Assembly (NCBI GenBank): GCA_963745675.1
Contig: CAVUYM010000007.1
Coordinates: 1 to 57,086 of the forward strand
Reading direction: 5' to 3'
Length of the DNA stretch: 57,086 nt
Source of the DNA: JAUIIK01 sp963745675
GTDB taxonomy: Bacteria; Chloroflexota; Chloroflexia; Thermomicrobiales; CFX8
In this document: positions 8,164 to 17,088 of the stretch, piece after piece
Layout: each line of letters opens with the position of its first letter
Position numbering within the stretch: the stretch's first letter is position 1
Program-made: the position numbers and the translations under genes
The notes under the pieces: model-generated
What the model was told of the DNA's origin: nothing
Database searches by the model: none
The model's input: the letters and a program-made list of their open reading frames with translations, nothing else

Positions 8164-8625
8164 ATGCTGCTTCGGTCTGCCCTGACATGGGGAATACTGG
8201 CTATCATCGGGTTCGCCAACGGCGTCATCCGTGACATGACCTACGGTCGCCGCGTCAGCGAGCGCCGTGCCCATCAGATCAGCACCGCGACGTGCGCGCT
8301 TGGCATGGTCGCCGGTTCCTATCTGATGCTGCGCAATGTGGTGGGTGGCGTCCGAGATCGAGCGCTGCTCGGCATCGGCGCTGGTTGGATGATTGCGACG
8401 ATCATCTTCGAATTCAGCTTCGGCCACTACGTCGCCGATGAGCCCTGGTCGAAGCTGGCGCGGGCATACGATCTCAGAACCGGCCAGCTTTGGAGCGCTG
8501 TGCCGCTCACGATTCTCATCTCACCCCTTCTTTCGAAACGGCTTGCTGTCCGGGAATCTGGTGATGATAGCCTGCTACAAGCTCTACGCAGTTCATCTGC
8601 ATCGTCAGAGAGATCTGGAAAATGA
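8164..8625 (+). CDS. Small multi-pass membrane protein
   Basis: AAAGGAGG precedes the ATG. The 153-residue product has about four hydrophobic segments (ALTWGILAIIGFANGVI, CALGMVAGSYLML, LLGIGAGWMIATIIFEF, VPLTILISPLL) and a Ser-rich cytoplasmic tail. Conserved polar residues occur between segments (IRDMTYGRR, EPWSKLARAYDL). It overlaps the next gene by four bases and follows the SRPBCC gene, so the three are probably one operon. Family not recognised. Confidence 0.7.
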   Translation: MLLRSALTWGILAIIGFANGVIRDMTYGRRVSERRAHQISTATCALGMVAGSYLMLRNVVGGVRDRALLGIGAGWMIATIIFEFSFGHYVADEPWSKLARAYDLRTGQLWSAVPLTILISPLLSKRLAVRESGDDSLLQALRSSSASSERSGK

Positions 8626-9032
8626 TTCACTCAAGTACCTGGCGAACAACACTGATCATGCTCTTAGCGATTGGCGCTGTCAGCGCCGTAGCCGGTGCGA
8701 TCGGGCTGCTCACCGATACACTCCAAATGGAAAAGAGCGTGCTCGACGATTCTCCATTCTCCAGTTTCACTATTCCCGGATTGATCCTCGGGGTCATCGT
8801 TGGTGGTAGCCAGTTCGTTGCTCTGGCCGCGCTCCTGCGGCATTCAGGTCACGCCATCGTGGTCGCTGGCGCAGCCGGTTGCATCATGGCCGGTTGGATC
8901 GTTGGCGAGGTGCTGCTGGTTGGTTCGGACCCGGGCATCATGCGGAATCTGCAAGTGCCGTACCTGCTCATCGGTCTCCTCGAGACGATCTTGGCGGCGA
9001 TGTTATTGCGATCAACGCCACATCGGGTGTGA
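8622..9032 (+). CDS. Small four-helix membrane protein
   Basis: The start overlaps the previous stop as ATGA, indicating translational coupling. The 136-residue product has four predicted membrane helices (TLIMLLAIGAVSAVAGAIG, IPGLILGVIVGGSQFVALAA, AIVVAGAAGCIMAGWIVGEV, LLIGLLETILAAMLL). No catalytic motif is visible. It is likely a partner of the preceding membrane protein. Confidence 0.65.
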   Translation: MIHSSTWRTTLIMLLAIGAVSAVAGAIGLLTDTLQMEKSVLDDSPFSSFTIPGLILGVIVGGSQFVALAALLRHSGHAIVVAGAAGCIMAGWIVGEVLLVGSDPGIMRNLQVPYLLIGLLETILAAMLLRSTPHRV

Positions 9033-9202
9033 GTAACTCCTCCACAGGTTGACAACGCCCAGCGAGTCAAGTGGCGAGTTCCGGTTGTTACACTTCCGAG
9101 TGAATCGCAGGCGTAGTTGACGGTCGTAACGCCTTATGGGATTCGCCGATTTCTACGGCAAGACGATCGACTTCGCCGCGCGCAAACGAACGCGAGCCTC
9201 AG

Positions 9203-10894
9203 ATGCACTGCCTTCAATGTCATTCGAGGCGCCTGAGACTTCTGGTTGCCACGCTCGCCGTCGCTTCTTTCATTGCAGCGTGTTCCGGACCGGCTATTAG
9301 CGGCGATGAAGGATCAACTCCCACTTCTGAGTCATTTAGTCCGACTGCGTTAGCGTCGGAGATGCCGTCTTCGACTCCTGTCGCGACTACTTTTGCTACT
9401 GCCGCCTCAGCGATTGTGTCCACAGCTACGGCTGGGCCGACCATCGAGGCAACGCCGCAAGCAGAACTAACGCCGTCGGCGACGCTCGCATCGAACGCCG
9501 CAGAAACGACCCCGTCAGAACCACAGCAAGCCCCCGTTGCTCCAACGCCCTGGCTCCCTGACGACCGTCCCGAAGACCAGCGTGTCGAATTGCCTGATCT
9601 CGATCTTCATTACGCTGTGCATATCACTGAACTTTCCACGACGACGGGATTCGTTCAAGCCAGCGAAATAGTAACGATCCGCGAGTTCCGCAGCTACGTG
9701 CCAGACCTGCTGTACTTCCAGATCCCGGCCGCAGGTTATGGCTTCTTCACACTTGAAGGGCTGACGCTGAACGGTTCCGCGGTCGAACCCGGCTGGCTAA
9801 ATGGCGGTGCGACGATGGTGCTCGACTTACCCGACGATCTCGTCGCGCCGGTCGAGATAGGGATCGACTTTCACCTCAACGTCGGTGGACCCGAGCCGGA
9901 AGGCTGGGGCTATCTGGCGGTCGATACCGATGTGCTGCGGCTGGGCTACTGGTTCCCACAAATCTCGGACGACCACCCTTTCAGCCTGACCCTCGATCCT
10001 TCCTATACCCGCGTCGCCACCTTCGACGTGACACTCGACCTCGATCCGGGCCTGAAGTTCAGTCACTCGGGCGAGGTGACCGGCAGCGAACAACTTCTCG
10101 ATGGGCGGGCGCGCTACCAACTGCACGGTGAGAACATCCGCGACTTCGACTTTGCCTTCTCTCCCAGCTACGTATTCGCGTCAACCGTCTCGGAGAGTGG
10201 CGTGACGATCGAATACGCCTGGCGTGGCGGGGTTTCGCCCGATGTCAGCTCGCAAGTCCTGAACACCGCTGCCGATGCGGTCGATCGGCTGTCGGCCCTA
10301 CTAGGCCCATATCCATGGCCGACGCTGCGGATTGCCGACGCCGGTCCTTCCATGCCGGGCGGGATCGAGTACGGCAACCACATCTGGATCAATCCGGCCT
10401 ACCCCCAGCTGGACCGGCTGATCTACCACGAGGTTTCTCACATGTGGTTCTACGGGATCATCGGCACCCGCACGCTGGACGAGGGCTGGATCGACGAAGG
10501 TGGCGCAGAATTCTTCGAGCGCGGCCTGGCGAGCGAATTCAGCGAGCTGGCTCCATTCCCCGCTGGTGGCTATTGCTGCCCGCTCGACGCTCGTTGGGAA
10601 GAACTGCCGCAAACTGGCAATGGGACGTATTACGCAATCTACGAGCAGGGCCAACATTTCTACATGGCTGTGCTGGCGGCGATGGGTTGGGACGACTTCT
10701 GGACGGCGATGCAGCAGATCTATGCCGACTACGCCCTTGACATCGTTACTGCCTACGACATGCTTCGCATCTGGCAAGCCCACAGCGCCATCGATCTCCG
10801 CCCTCTCTATGCTGATTACTTTCGCTACTCCTGGATCTCTGACCTCCCACCTCCCGGCGTCAACAGTCAACAGGGTTGGTTGTCGATGCCGTAG
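9203..10894 (+). CDS. M1-like metallopeptidase lipoprotein
   Basis: The N-terminus has a lipoprotein signal (LLVATLAVASFIAAC, lipobox Ile-Ala-Ala-Cys) and a Ser/Thr/Pro-rich linker to about residue 115. Beta-rich N-terminal domains follow, then a gluzincin core: HEVSH at residues 409-413, eighteen residues, then Glu-432. This is the exact HExxH-x18-E spacing of family M1. The substrate-binding GxMEN motif is present only as MPGGIEYGN, a common variation in divergent M1-like proteins. The protein should sit on the outer face of the cytoplasmic membrane and cut peptides. It is a single gene with no clear operon partner. Confidence 0.85.
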   Translation: MHCLQCHSRRLRLLVATLAVASFIAACSGPAISGDEGSTPTSESFSPTALASEMPSSTPVATTFATAASAIVSTATAGPTIEATPQAELTPSATLASNAAETTPSEPQQAPVAPTPWLPDDRPEDQRVELPDLDLHYAVHITELSTTTGFVQASEIVTIREFRSYVPDLLYFQIPAAGYGFFTLEGLTLNGSAVEPGWLNGGATMVLDLPDDLVAPVEIGIDFHLNVGGPEPEGWGYLAVDTDVLRLGYWFPQISDDHPFSLTLDPSYTRVATFDVTLDLDPGLKFSHSGEVTGSEQLLDGRARYQLHGENIRDFDFAFSPSYVFASTVSESGVTIEYAWRGGVSPDVSSQVLNTAADAVDRLSALLGPYPWPTLRIADAGPSMPGGIEYGNHIWINPAYPQLDRLIYHEVSHMWFYGIIGTRTLDEGWIDEGGAEFFERGLASEFSELAPFPAGGYCCPLDARWEELPQTGNGTYYAIYEQGQHFYMAVLAAMGWDDFWTAMQQIYADYALDIVTAYDMLRIWQAHSAIDLRPLYADYFRYSWISDLPPPGVNSQQGWLSMP

Positions 10895-10976
10895 GAGCGG
10901 GAGGGTCACGCTTGGAGTAATGAAAACCACCCTGATCAGATTCTGCCTCCGCGGCGAGCCGAGTTCTGTCAGGGCT

Positions 10977-11390
10977 CTAATCGGAGGTTTCGCCTTGCCG
11001 CATGAGCGCTCTGGCGCGGCGGGTAATCGCAGTCAGATGGCCATTTTCGAAGGCTGCGGCGAGATGCCCCTCGCTAAATCGATCCAGCCGTATGTGGGCG
11101 GTCAGCACATGTTCAAGATCTGCCACCGACGCGCATTCTATCGACTGGGGATCAGTGAGTAAGGGCCGGGCCTCATTGGTCTGTTGCCAGGCCGGCCAAT
11201 CGAAGCTCGGAACGACCCATCCAAACCGTGATGCTGAGGTTACAAACTGTCTGGCTTCCAGGGATAGGCTGAACCAGGGCATGTGTCCCGGAAGGCTGTG
11301 CCACTCGCCGAAGGTGAAATCCTGCCCTTCGAATACTGGTGCAAATGCCGCCAGGGCTTCAAGGCGTTCGTTGAGTGACGGCTCGCTCAT
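10977..11390 (-). CDS. DUF6508-like protein
   Basis: I chose the ATG at 11390 (MSEPSLNERLEALAAFAPVF); the longer frame upstream is not protein-like. The pattern FVTSASRFGWVVPSFDWPAW, then LEHVLTAHIRLDRFSEGHLA and a terminal Arg-Ala-Leu helix, matches DUF6508 as I remember it, a family of unknown function common in Actinobacteria and Chloroflexota. Length (137 residues) fits. It is convergent with the metallopeptidase gene. Confidence 0.7.
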   Translation of the reverse strand: MSEPSLNERLEALAAFAPVFEGQDFTFGEWHSLPGHMPWFSLSLEARQFVTSASRFGWVVPSFDWPAWQQTNEARPLLTDPQSIECASVADLEHVLTAHIRLDRFSEGHLAAAFENGHLTAITRRARALMRQGETSD

Positions 11391-11645
11391 ACTTTTGTCC
11401 GTTTCGATGCCTTGTGTCCGGACTGTCCGGGTGCTGCGTAAGACGCGTACGAACTTGCGCGAGAAGGTATTGTATCGAGCCAATCGAACCTGACGCCCCA
11501 CAGGAAATCGAGATCATCCTGCAAAGGTATCGGCCTCATTTCGCGCCAATGGGATGAGCAGATCCTCGGAATACCACTCATCTATCTTCTCAATCACTCT
11601 TTATACTTCCTATGCGGCGAACGAAACCGACCGGGGCGGTTGTTA

Positions 11646-13982
11646 ATGTCGGTGTCTATGATGGGCTACCAGTCCTGGCAGGCGAGCTTGCCGGGGCAAA
11701 ATCAGGAGGTGCTACTCGATACTGTCGAGTCGCGCGAAGCGACGACGCCCTTCGAGCGGGCCCAAAAAGGCTCAATCTGGGTCATCGCCGATGGCTTTGG
11801 ACCGCGCGACGACGCCCTGTATGCCAGCCGCCTGGCGGCCCGCATCGTCGTCGACCACTACTGGAATAGCGCTATCTCCGATACCGAGGCGCGCTTGCGG
11901 ACAGCCATCGAGCGAGCGAATCTGATGTTGCGTGATACTCGCCAAGAGGGCGCGCCAGCAGCCGGGGCGACGATTATTGCGATGGCGCTCGTCGAGAACG
12001 TCGTCTACATTGCCCACCTTGGCCGATCGCGTGGGTTTTTCGTAATCGACGATGAGGTCGAGTTCGTCACCGAGGACCACACCTGGGTCGCTCGAGAAGT
12101 AGCGGCCGGTCGGCTGGACCCAGACGATGCGGCGGATCATCCGAGGCGCAATGTTCTCACCCGGGCGCTCGGCATCGAGCGTCAGATCAAAGTCGACATT
12201 TCCCACCATCCTATCGTGGGAGGTTTCTCTGGGATTCTCACCAGCGATGGCGCGGCTCGCTACCTCAAGTCGGGTGACATCACTACGGCATTAGGACGAA
12301 GTGAAGTAGCCGACCCCGCCGATACACTAGTTCGTCTGGCCCTAGAGAGTGGTGGCTCAGACAGCGCCAGTGCCATCGTCATTCGTGCCGATAGATCTCC
12401 TATTGAAGACGAGACGACCGGCGAACGGCTGGCAATTCTGCAGAGCGCGGGGCGTTCGCTTGGCGCTTCGCTCGATCTCGATGTCACGATTAACTCCGTC
12501 ATGCAGGAGCTACTGGCGCTGCTTGGTGGCGAACACGCTGCGGTTATCCTCTGCGACAATCGAGGAAAGCCGCTGTTCGATGAGGCACGCCAGTTCATAC
12601 TGACTCGTTCCGGCAGGATCGTGCCCGCTGCTGATGAGATCGCCTTTAGTCGCTCGATCGTCGAGGGTGTGATCGAACGGGGTGAACCGTTTATTACCGG
12701 GGATGCGCTCAGCGATCCTGCGCTCAATACTGCGGATTCGATCGTCGGACTCTCGCTGCGCTCGATTCTCTCCGTTCCTCTGCTGGCCCGGCAGCGCAAA
12801 ATCGGCGCGCTCTACCTCGATTCATCTATCCAGCGAGGTGTATTCAACCGCGATGATCTCGACCTGATGGCGAGCTTTGCCGGGCAGGCTGGTGCAGCGA
12901 TTGAGAACGCCCGGCTGCATGCCGAGACAGCACGCCAGCAGGCCCACCAGCAGTCGATCATCCGCTCGGTCTCTTCGGCGCTGATCGCCATTGATTCTGA
13001 GAGAGTCATCACCACCTGGAATCCGGCTGCCGCCCAGTTGACCGGTATCAATGCCGATCATGCGGTAGGTCAGCCGCTAGATCAGGTCGTCAGTGGAAAT
13101 TTCTCGGCCTGGTTGCGGTCGCTCAGCACCCAGGCCGAAGCCGATGACCTGACGATGATGATCGGCCACGACTGGAGCGGAGAGCTTGGCGATCGAGACC
13201 GCGTCTTTCTCACGGCGCGGGTGACACTACTTCGGGAAGGCGCAATGCCGTCGATGCAGGGCTTCGTCTTCCTTATTAACGATCTGACCGAAATCGTCGA
13301 GCTTGAAGAGGCCCGGCGTGCTGAGGTTCGCCGTCGCCGTCAGATCCGGCAGGTGTTTGGGCGCTACCTCGCACCTCGCATCGTCGAACAACTGCTCGCC
13401 AATCCGGATAATGTCCAGCTTGGCGGTGCGCGCCAGGAGGTGACGATCCTTTTTGCCGACTTGCGAGGCTACACGACGATGTCTGAGAATCGCCAGCCGG
13501 AAGAGGTCGTCACTATTCTGAATCAGTATTTGACGCTCGCCACACGCGAGATATTCGCCGAACTCGGCACGCTCGACAAATTCCTGGGTGACGGCATGAT
13601 GGCGATCTTCAATGCGCCGGTCGAGGTGCCCCAGCATGAGCTGGCGGCGATCCGGGCCGGTTTGCGATTGCAGGAGCGACTGCGCAAGATGATCGATGAT
13701 TCGGATGGAGTTCTGACTACTGGATTTGGCGTCGGCATCAATACCGGTGCTGCCATCGTTGGCAACATCGGCACACCGGAGTTGATGAACTACACAGCGA
13801 TTGGCGACGCTGTCAATGTAGCCGCACGCTTGCAATCAGAAGCGCAGATCGGCGACGTGCTCATCAGCGGCGAGACCTACAGCCGTGTCAGGGATCGAGT
13901 GGAAGTGGAAGAGTTGGGGCCGCGACAGGTGAAGGGCCGCAGCCAGCCCGTACTTGTATACCGAGTCGTTGGAACCCGTTGA
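11646..13982 (+). CDS. PP2C-GAF-PAS-class III nucleotidyl cyclase
   Basis: The domains, with rough residues, are as follows. PP2C-like phosphatase (20-250) has VIADGFG, the GATIIAMAL strand and a LTSDGAARYL metal site. Its usual GDSR is GRSR. GAF (256-430) is followed by PAS (430-560; SALIAIDSERVITTWNPAAA). The cyclase domain (590-775) has FADLRGYTTMSE and LGDGMMAIF for the two metal Asp residues, with Lys just before in LDKFLGD, and YTAIGDAVNVAARL for the Asn/Arg pair. Catalytic residues for cAMP or cGMP synthesis therefore look complete. Combining a phosphatase domain with a cyclase suggests a response to phosphorylation by the kinase encoded 115 bases downstream. The start at 11646 follows a weak GGGGCGG. 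Confidence 0.88.
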   Translation: MSVSMMGYQSWQASLPGQNQEVLLDTVESREATTPFERAQKGSIWVIADGFGPRDDALYASRLAARIVVDHYWNSAISDTEARLRTAIERANLMLRDTRQEGAPAAGATIIAMALVENVVYIAHLGRSRGFFVIDDEVEFVTEDHTWVAREVAAGRLDPDDAADHPRRNVLTRALGIERQIKVDISHHPIVGGFSGILTSDGAARYLKSGDITTALGRSEVADPADTLVRLALESGGSDSASAIVIRADRSPIEDETTGERLAILQSAGRSLGASLDLDVTINSVMQELLALLGGEHAAVILCDNRGKPLFDEARQFILTRSGRIVPAADEIAFSRSIVEGVIERGEPFITGDALSDPALNTADSIVGLSLRSILSVPLLARQRKIGALYLDSSIQRGVFNRDDLDLMASFAGQAGAAIENARLHAETARQQAHQQSIIRSVSSALIAIDSERVITTWNPAAAQLTGINADHAVGQPLDQVVSGNFSAWLRSLSTQAEADDLTMMIGHDWSGELGDRDRVFLTARVTLLREGAMPSMQGFVFLINDLTEIVELEEARRAEVRRRRQIRQVFGRYLAPRIVEQLLANPDNVQLGGARQEVTILFADLRGYTTMSENRQPEEVVTILNQYLTLATREIFAELGTLDKFLGDGMMAIFNAPVEVPQHELAAIRAGLRLQERLRKMIDDSDGVLTTGFGVGINTGAAIVGNIGTPELMNYTAIGDAVNVAARLQSEAQIGDVLISGETYSRVRDRVEVEELGPRQVKGRSQPVLVYRVVGTR

Positions 13983-14097
13983 GGATCAAAGTAGTCAGGA
14001 TGGCTCTGGCGGCTTTGTCCCTACCAATGCCAGAATTTAGCTGGAGAGATAGGGACGGCCTGAACATCTATCACGGAACGTGCCGGGCGCAGCTGCC

Positions 14098-15753
14098 ATG
14101 AACGATCTAACCGGGCAGCAGATACAAGACTATGTAATTGAAGAAGAGGTCGGCCGAGGCGGCATGGCTCGAGTCTATCGTGCCCATCATCGGGTCCTCG
14201 ATCGTGTCAGTGCACTGAAGATCCTCATGCCGGAACTCGCTGGCGACGAAAACTTCGTCGAACGTTTCCAGCGCGAAGCGCGTGCCGCTGCCCGTCTGGA
14301 ACACCCTAACATCGTCCCGATATATGAAACTGGGCGGACGCCCGACGACCGCTATTTCCTGGCGATGAAATATGTTGAAGGCGCCACCCTGCGCCAGGTT
14401 GCCAATGCACAGCAAGGTCCAGATCCGCCGGATCTGCAAACCATCGTCGCCTATATTGTCCAGATTGCGTCGGCGCTCGACTACGCGCACGATAAGGGCA
14501 TCGTTCATCGTGACATAAAACCCGGAAACGTCTTGATTGACGAAAATGGCAAGGCGCTGCTGACCGATTTTGGCATCGCCCAGGCGGCAGAGGACATAAA
14601 CGTCACCAGTCAGGGCATGCTCGTCGGGACACCGGCCTACATGTCACCGGAACAAGCGCAGGGTTTTTCGGCCACTGCGCAGTCCGATGTCTATTCTCTG
14701 GGCGTCGTCGTCTACGAACTGCTGACCGGCACAACGCCCTTCCCCCACCGGACACCGCATGCTGTCTTGCTCGGGCACATCAGCGAACCACCAATGCCTG
14801 CACACGACCGTAATCCGCAGTTGTCGCCGGAAATGAGCGCGGTAATCGGGAAAGCGATGGCAAAGTCTCCAGATGATCGCTATCACTCGGCCGGAGAGTT
14901 CGCCGAAGCGCTGTCCAGGGCACTGGGTGACGTTCCCTCGATCCCGCTGCCCGACGGGCTATTGTCGACATCGCATGTTGATCCGGAGACAGTGATTGAG
15001 CAGCCACTGGCGCTTCGGTTGCGTTCCTGGCAATTTCTGAGCCAGCAAGGACGCTGGTTTCTGGCTGGAGTGGCAGCGATGGCAGTCGTCCTGGTCATCG
15101 TTGGATTGATCGTGTCTCCTAACCTATTCAGATCGGGGTCGACTGCGGCGGCTGGCACGCTGTCGATTACCAGCATTCCAGATGGCGCTGAAATCTCGAT
15201 TAACGGCCAGTTGATCGGGGCAGCCCCTCGCATCGTGACCGATCTTCCGAAAGGGGAACACGTCATTCGGGCGACGATGCCGAGCTTCACTCCGGCAGAA
15301 GAGCGCGTGCGTGTGGGTGAGGACGATGGCGAAGTATCGTTGATCCTTCAACCTCTCCCGGCCGCTGAGACACTACAAGTCACCCGGGCCACGATGACAC
15401 ACGGAGTAGAGGTGAATGCGGAAGGTTTCGAAGCACCGACGGATACAGCGATTGAGTTTCAGCCGGATGAACAGGCGGTTGCCTTTGCGTTCGTCGTCTC
15501 CTCCGCTTTCGAGATCCGCGAAGTTGATTTCACCTTTCAAACGCGTTGGTATGATCCGTCCGGCACTCTTCGAGCAACGAGTCCGCCCCAGGCGATAACG
15601 CTGGATCGATCAGGTCAGGTCTGGCATCTGAGCGCGACAGATCGGGCTGGAGATATCGATCCCGTAGCCAGTGGGGAGCCCTGTACAGTCGAATTCCTGG
15701 TCGACGATGTAGTGATCCAGACATTGCAGTTTCAGGTGGCGAGCGAATCATGA
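14098..15753 (+). CDS. Membrane Ser/Thr protein kinase with PEGA domain
   Basis: The kinase domain (about residues 12-275) has the Gly-rich loop GRGGMARVY, a Lys in ALKIL, HRDIKPGNVLI, DFGIA and TPAYMSPEQAQG, so it looks active. A membrane helix (WFLAGVAAMAVVLVIVGLIV, about 319-342) is followed by a PEGA domain (LSITSIPDGAEISINGQLIG) and a further beta-rich extracellular domain. PEGA domains are extracytoplasmic beta modules, often on surface proteins. I start at 14098; an earlier GTG at 14080 is possible. The stop overlaps the next start by four bases. Confidence 0.92.
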   Translation: MNDLTGQQIQDYVIEEEVGRGGMARVYRAHHRVLDRVSALKILMPELAGDENFVERFQREARAAARLEHPNIVPIYETGRTPDDRYFLAMKYVEGATLRQVANAQQGPDPPDLQTIVAYIVQIASALDYAHDKGIVHRDIKPGNVLIDENGKALLTDFGIAQAAEDINVTSQGMLVGTPAYMSPEQAQGFSATAQSDVYSLGVVVYELLTGTTPFPHRTPHAVLLGHISEPPMPAHDRNPQLSPEMSAVIGKAMAKSPDDRYHSAGEFAEALSRALGDVPSIPLPDGLLSTSHVDPETVIEQPLALRLRSWQFLSQQGRWFLAGVAAMAVVLVIVGLIVSPNLFRSGSTAAAGTLSITSIPDGAEISINGQLIGAAPRIVTDLPKGEHVIRATMPSFTPAEERVRVGEDDGEVSLILQPLPAAETLQVTRATMTHGVEVNAEGFEAPTDTAIEFQPDEQAVAFAFVVSSAFEIREVDFTFQTRWYDPSGTLRATSPPQAITLDRSGQVWHLSATDRAGDIDPVASGEPCTVEFLVDDVVIQTLQFQVASES

Positions 15754-16499
15754 GCGGGCGTTGGGTAGAGGTTGATGAACCCGGTGGTTTCAATCGGCCG
15801 AGGTGGCTATCTCCCGGATTGATCGTTGGCCTATCATTCCTCCTGCTGATTTGTATTGTGATCGTTGGTGTCTTGATCAGCCGGCGAGGCGGCGAACAGG
15901 TTCATGACGATCTTACAATCGCTCAGTTACGCGGCGATCCTGGAGGCTACGACGGTGTCCAGGTTGAGCTTGTTGGGACGATTAGCAATCGCTACACCAT
16001 CCCTGTCCTCGATCAATATGGAATCTACCAACTGGATGACGGTACCGGTTCGATGTACGTGCTTTCGGACAAAGGCGCGCCGCCTGACGACGGGAACCCG
16101 GTGCGCGTCACCGCCATTTTCAATGGGGCGGTTGAGCTTGACGATCAGATCCGCAAGCTCGTCGAAGATCAACTCGGCGCTGCGGCCGGATTCATCGCCG
16201 ATCAACTATTGCCGGGCATCCCGCTCAATGTTGTGTACCTTACGCACGAGCGCTTTGAATCAGTTGCAGACCAGGGTGACCCGGCTGAGAATCGGTACGA
16301 ACTGCCTGGAGTCCTAGACAGACTCCCGAATACACGGAGTGCCGAAGAGGGAAAGATCTGGGAATATCGTACGGGCGAAGATAGGCTTCGCCCGGCCACG
16401 AATGCGCGTACGTTCACGGGTGAACACAAGGTTCACCCCTACGACGACCGGGAGAAAGAGTCACCGATCAACCTTCAATGTTGTCAGAATACGGTGTAG
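15750..16499 (+). CDS. Membrane-anchored OB-fold-like protein
   Basis: The ATGA overlap couples it to the kinase. One membrane helix (LIVGLSFLLLICIVIVGVLI) precedes a beta-rich domain: YDGVQVELVGTISN, GIYQLDDGTGSMYVLSDKG, PVRVTAIFNGAVEL. This is the pattern of small OB-fold 'BOF-like' domains outside the membrane. The last 40 or so residues are encoded by a dispersed repeat (16369-16443), so the native end is probably near 16365 and the present C-terminus was acquired. It may be a partner or sensor of the kinase. Confidence 0.7.
   Translation: MSGRWVEVDEPGGFNRPRWLSPGLIVGLSFLLLICIVIVGVLISRRGGEQVHDDLTIAQLRGDPGGYDGVQVELVGTISNRYTIPVLDQYGIYQLDDGTGSMYVLSDKGAPPDDGNPVRVTAIFNGAVELDDQIRKLVEDQLGAAAGFIADQLLPGIPLNVVYLTHERFESVADQGDPAENRYELPGVLDRLPNTRSAEEGKIWEYRTGEDRLRPATNARTFTGEHKVHPYDDREKESPINLQCCQNTV
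16369..16443. repeat. Dispersed palindromic repeat R2 (copy 1)
   Basis: Two hairpin units lie in tandem: GGGCGAAGATAGGCTTCGCCC, with central mismatches, and GGGTGAACACAAGGTTCACCC. A close copy is at 38562-38635. This copy forms the 3' end of the upstream coding frame. Confidence 0.75.
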
Positions 16500-16689
16500 T
16501 ACTACAAGTGAGCTCCCTTTTTAGCTTCTGTCCGGTCGCTTCCACTACGACCCGGTGCAGTGCCAGCGGCGTCAAGCGATGTACGAGCCCGGCCCAGGCA
16601 GCGGCCGTCTGCTCAATCCGCCAGTGTTCTGGCTTGTCACCATCTCCCGGCATCAGACACACATCAAGCCCGACACAGGCGGCATCCAT
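16468..16689 (-). mobile_element. IS110-family transposase remnant (N-terminus)
   Basis: Reading from an ATG at 16689 (GGAG upstream), the protein begins Met-Asp-Ala-Ala-CVGLDVCL and reaches HRVVVEATGQ. This is the start of the DEDD transposase domain of IS110 elements: first Asp in GLDV, Glu in EATG. After EATG the similarity stops and the frame ends at 16468, so about 80% of the transposase is missing. The noncoding left end, where IS110 elements encode their guide RNA, would lie at about 16690-16900; I cannot delimit it. Confidence 0.65.
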
Positions 16690-17088
16690 AAGGCACTCCA
16701 TCTGAAAGGATGCAATTGGACGACGGACATCCTCGCTCACCCTTGCAGATACGAGCTCAGTGGGCTCTGGCAACTGTCCGAGCATGGGATGACCAGCGGT
16801 AGTGCGGTAGTGGTGAGCGGCCTATGCTGAGCGACGGTCTCCAGTGGACCTTGAATGACAGCAGGCTCGCTCACCCCTCCGCCACTCTCACCCTACTCCA
16901 TTTTGAACATACAAGAATGACTCCTTTTGGCGTCTGTACGGGACGAAAACGACGACGTACTTTCTATTTGGTGGAACAAGTGAGGGAAGTCTTCGCCGCT
17001 CGACCACATCGATCTCCGTCGCTCATGCCTTACGCTATGCGTGAGAGATTAGGTGGGCTGATGGTGTGGGGGATAAGAAGGGAATGAA
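16690..17088. other. Noncoding interval upstream of the SDR gene
   Basis: No supported gene. It may hold part of the IS110 left end and the promoter of the SDR gene. An open frame at 16824-17087 has no protein-like features. Confidence 0.4.

Noticed and set aside
10301..10930. 209-residue minus-strand open frame
   Set aside because: Antisense to the metallopeptidase, which has an exact HExxH-x18-E core.
16824..17087. 87-residue plus-strand open frame before the SDR gene
   Set aside because: No ribosome binding site, unusual composition and no recognisable pattern; more likely noncoding.
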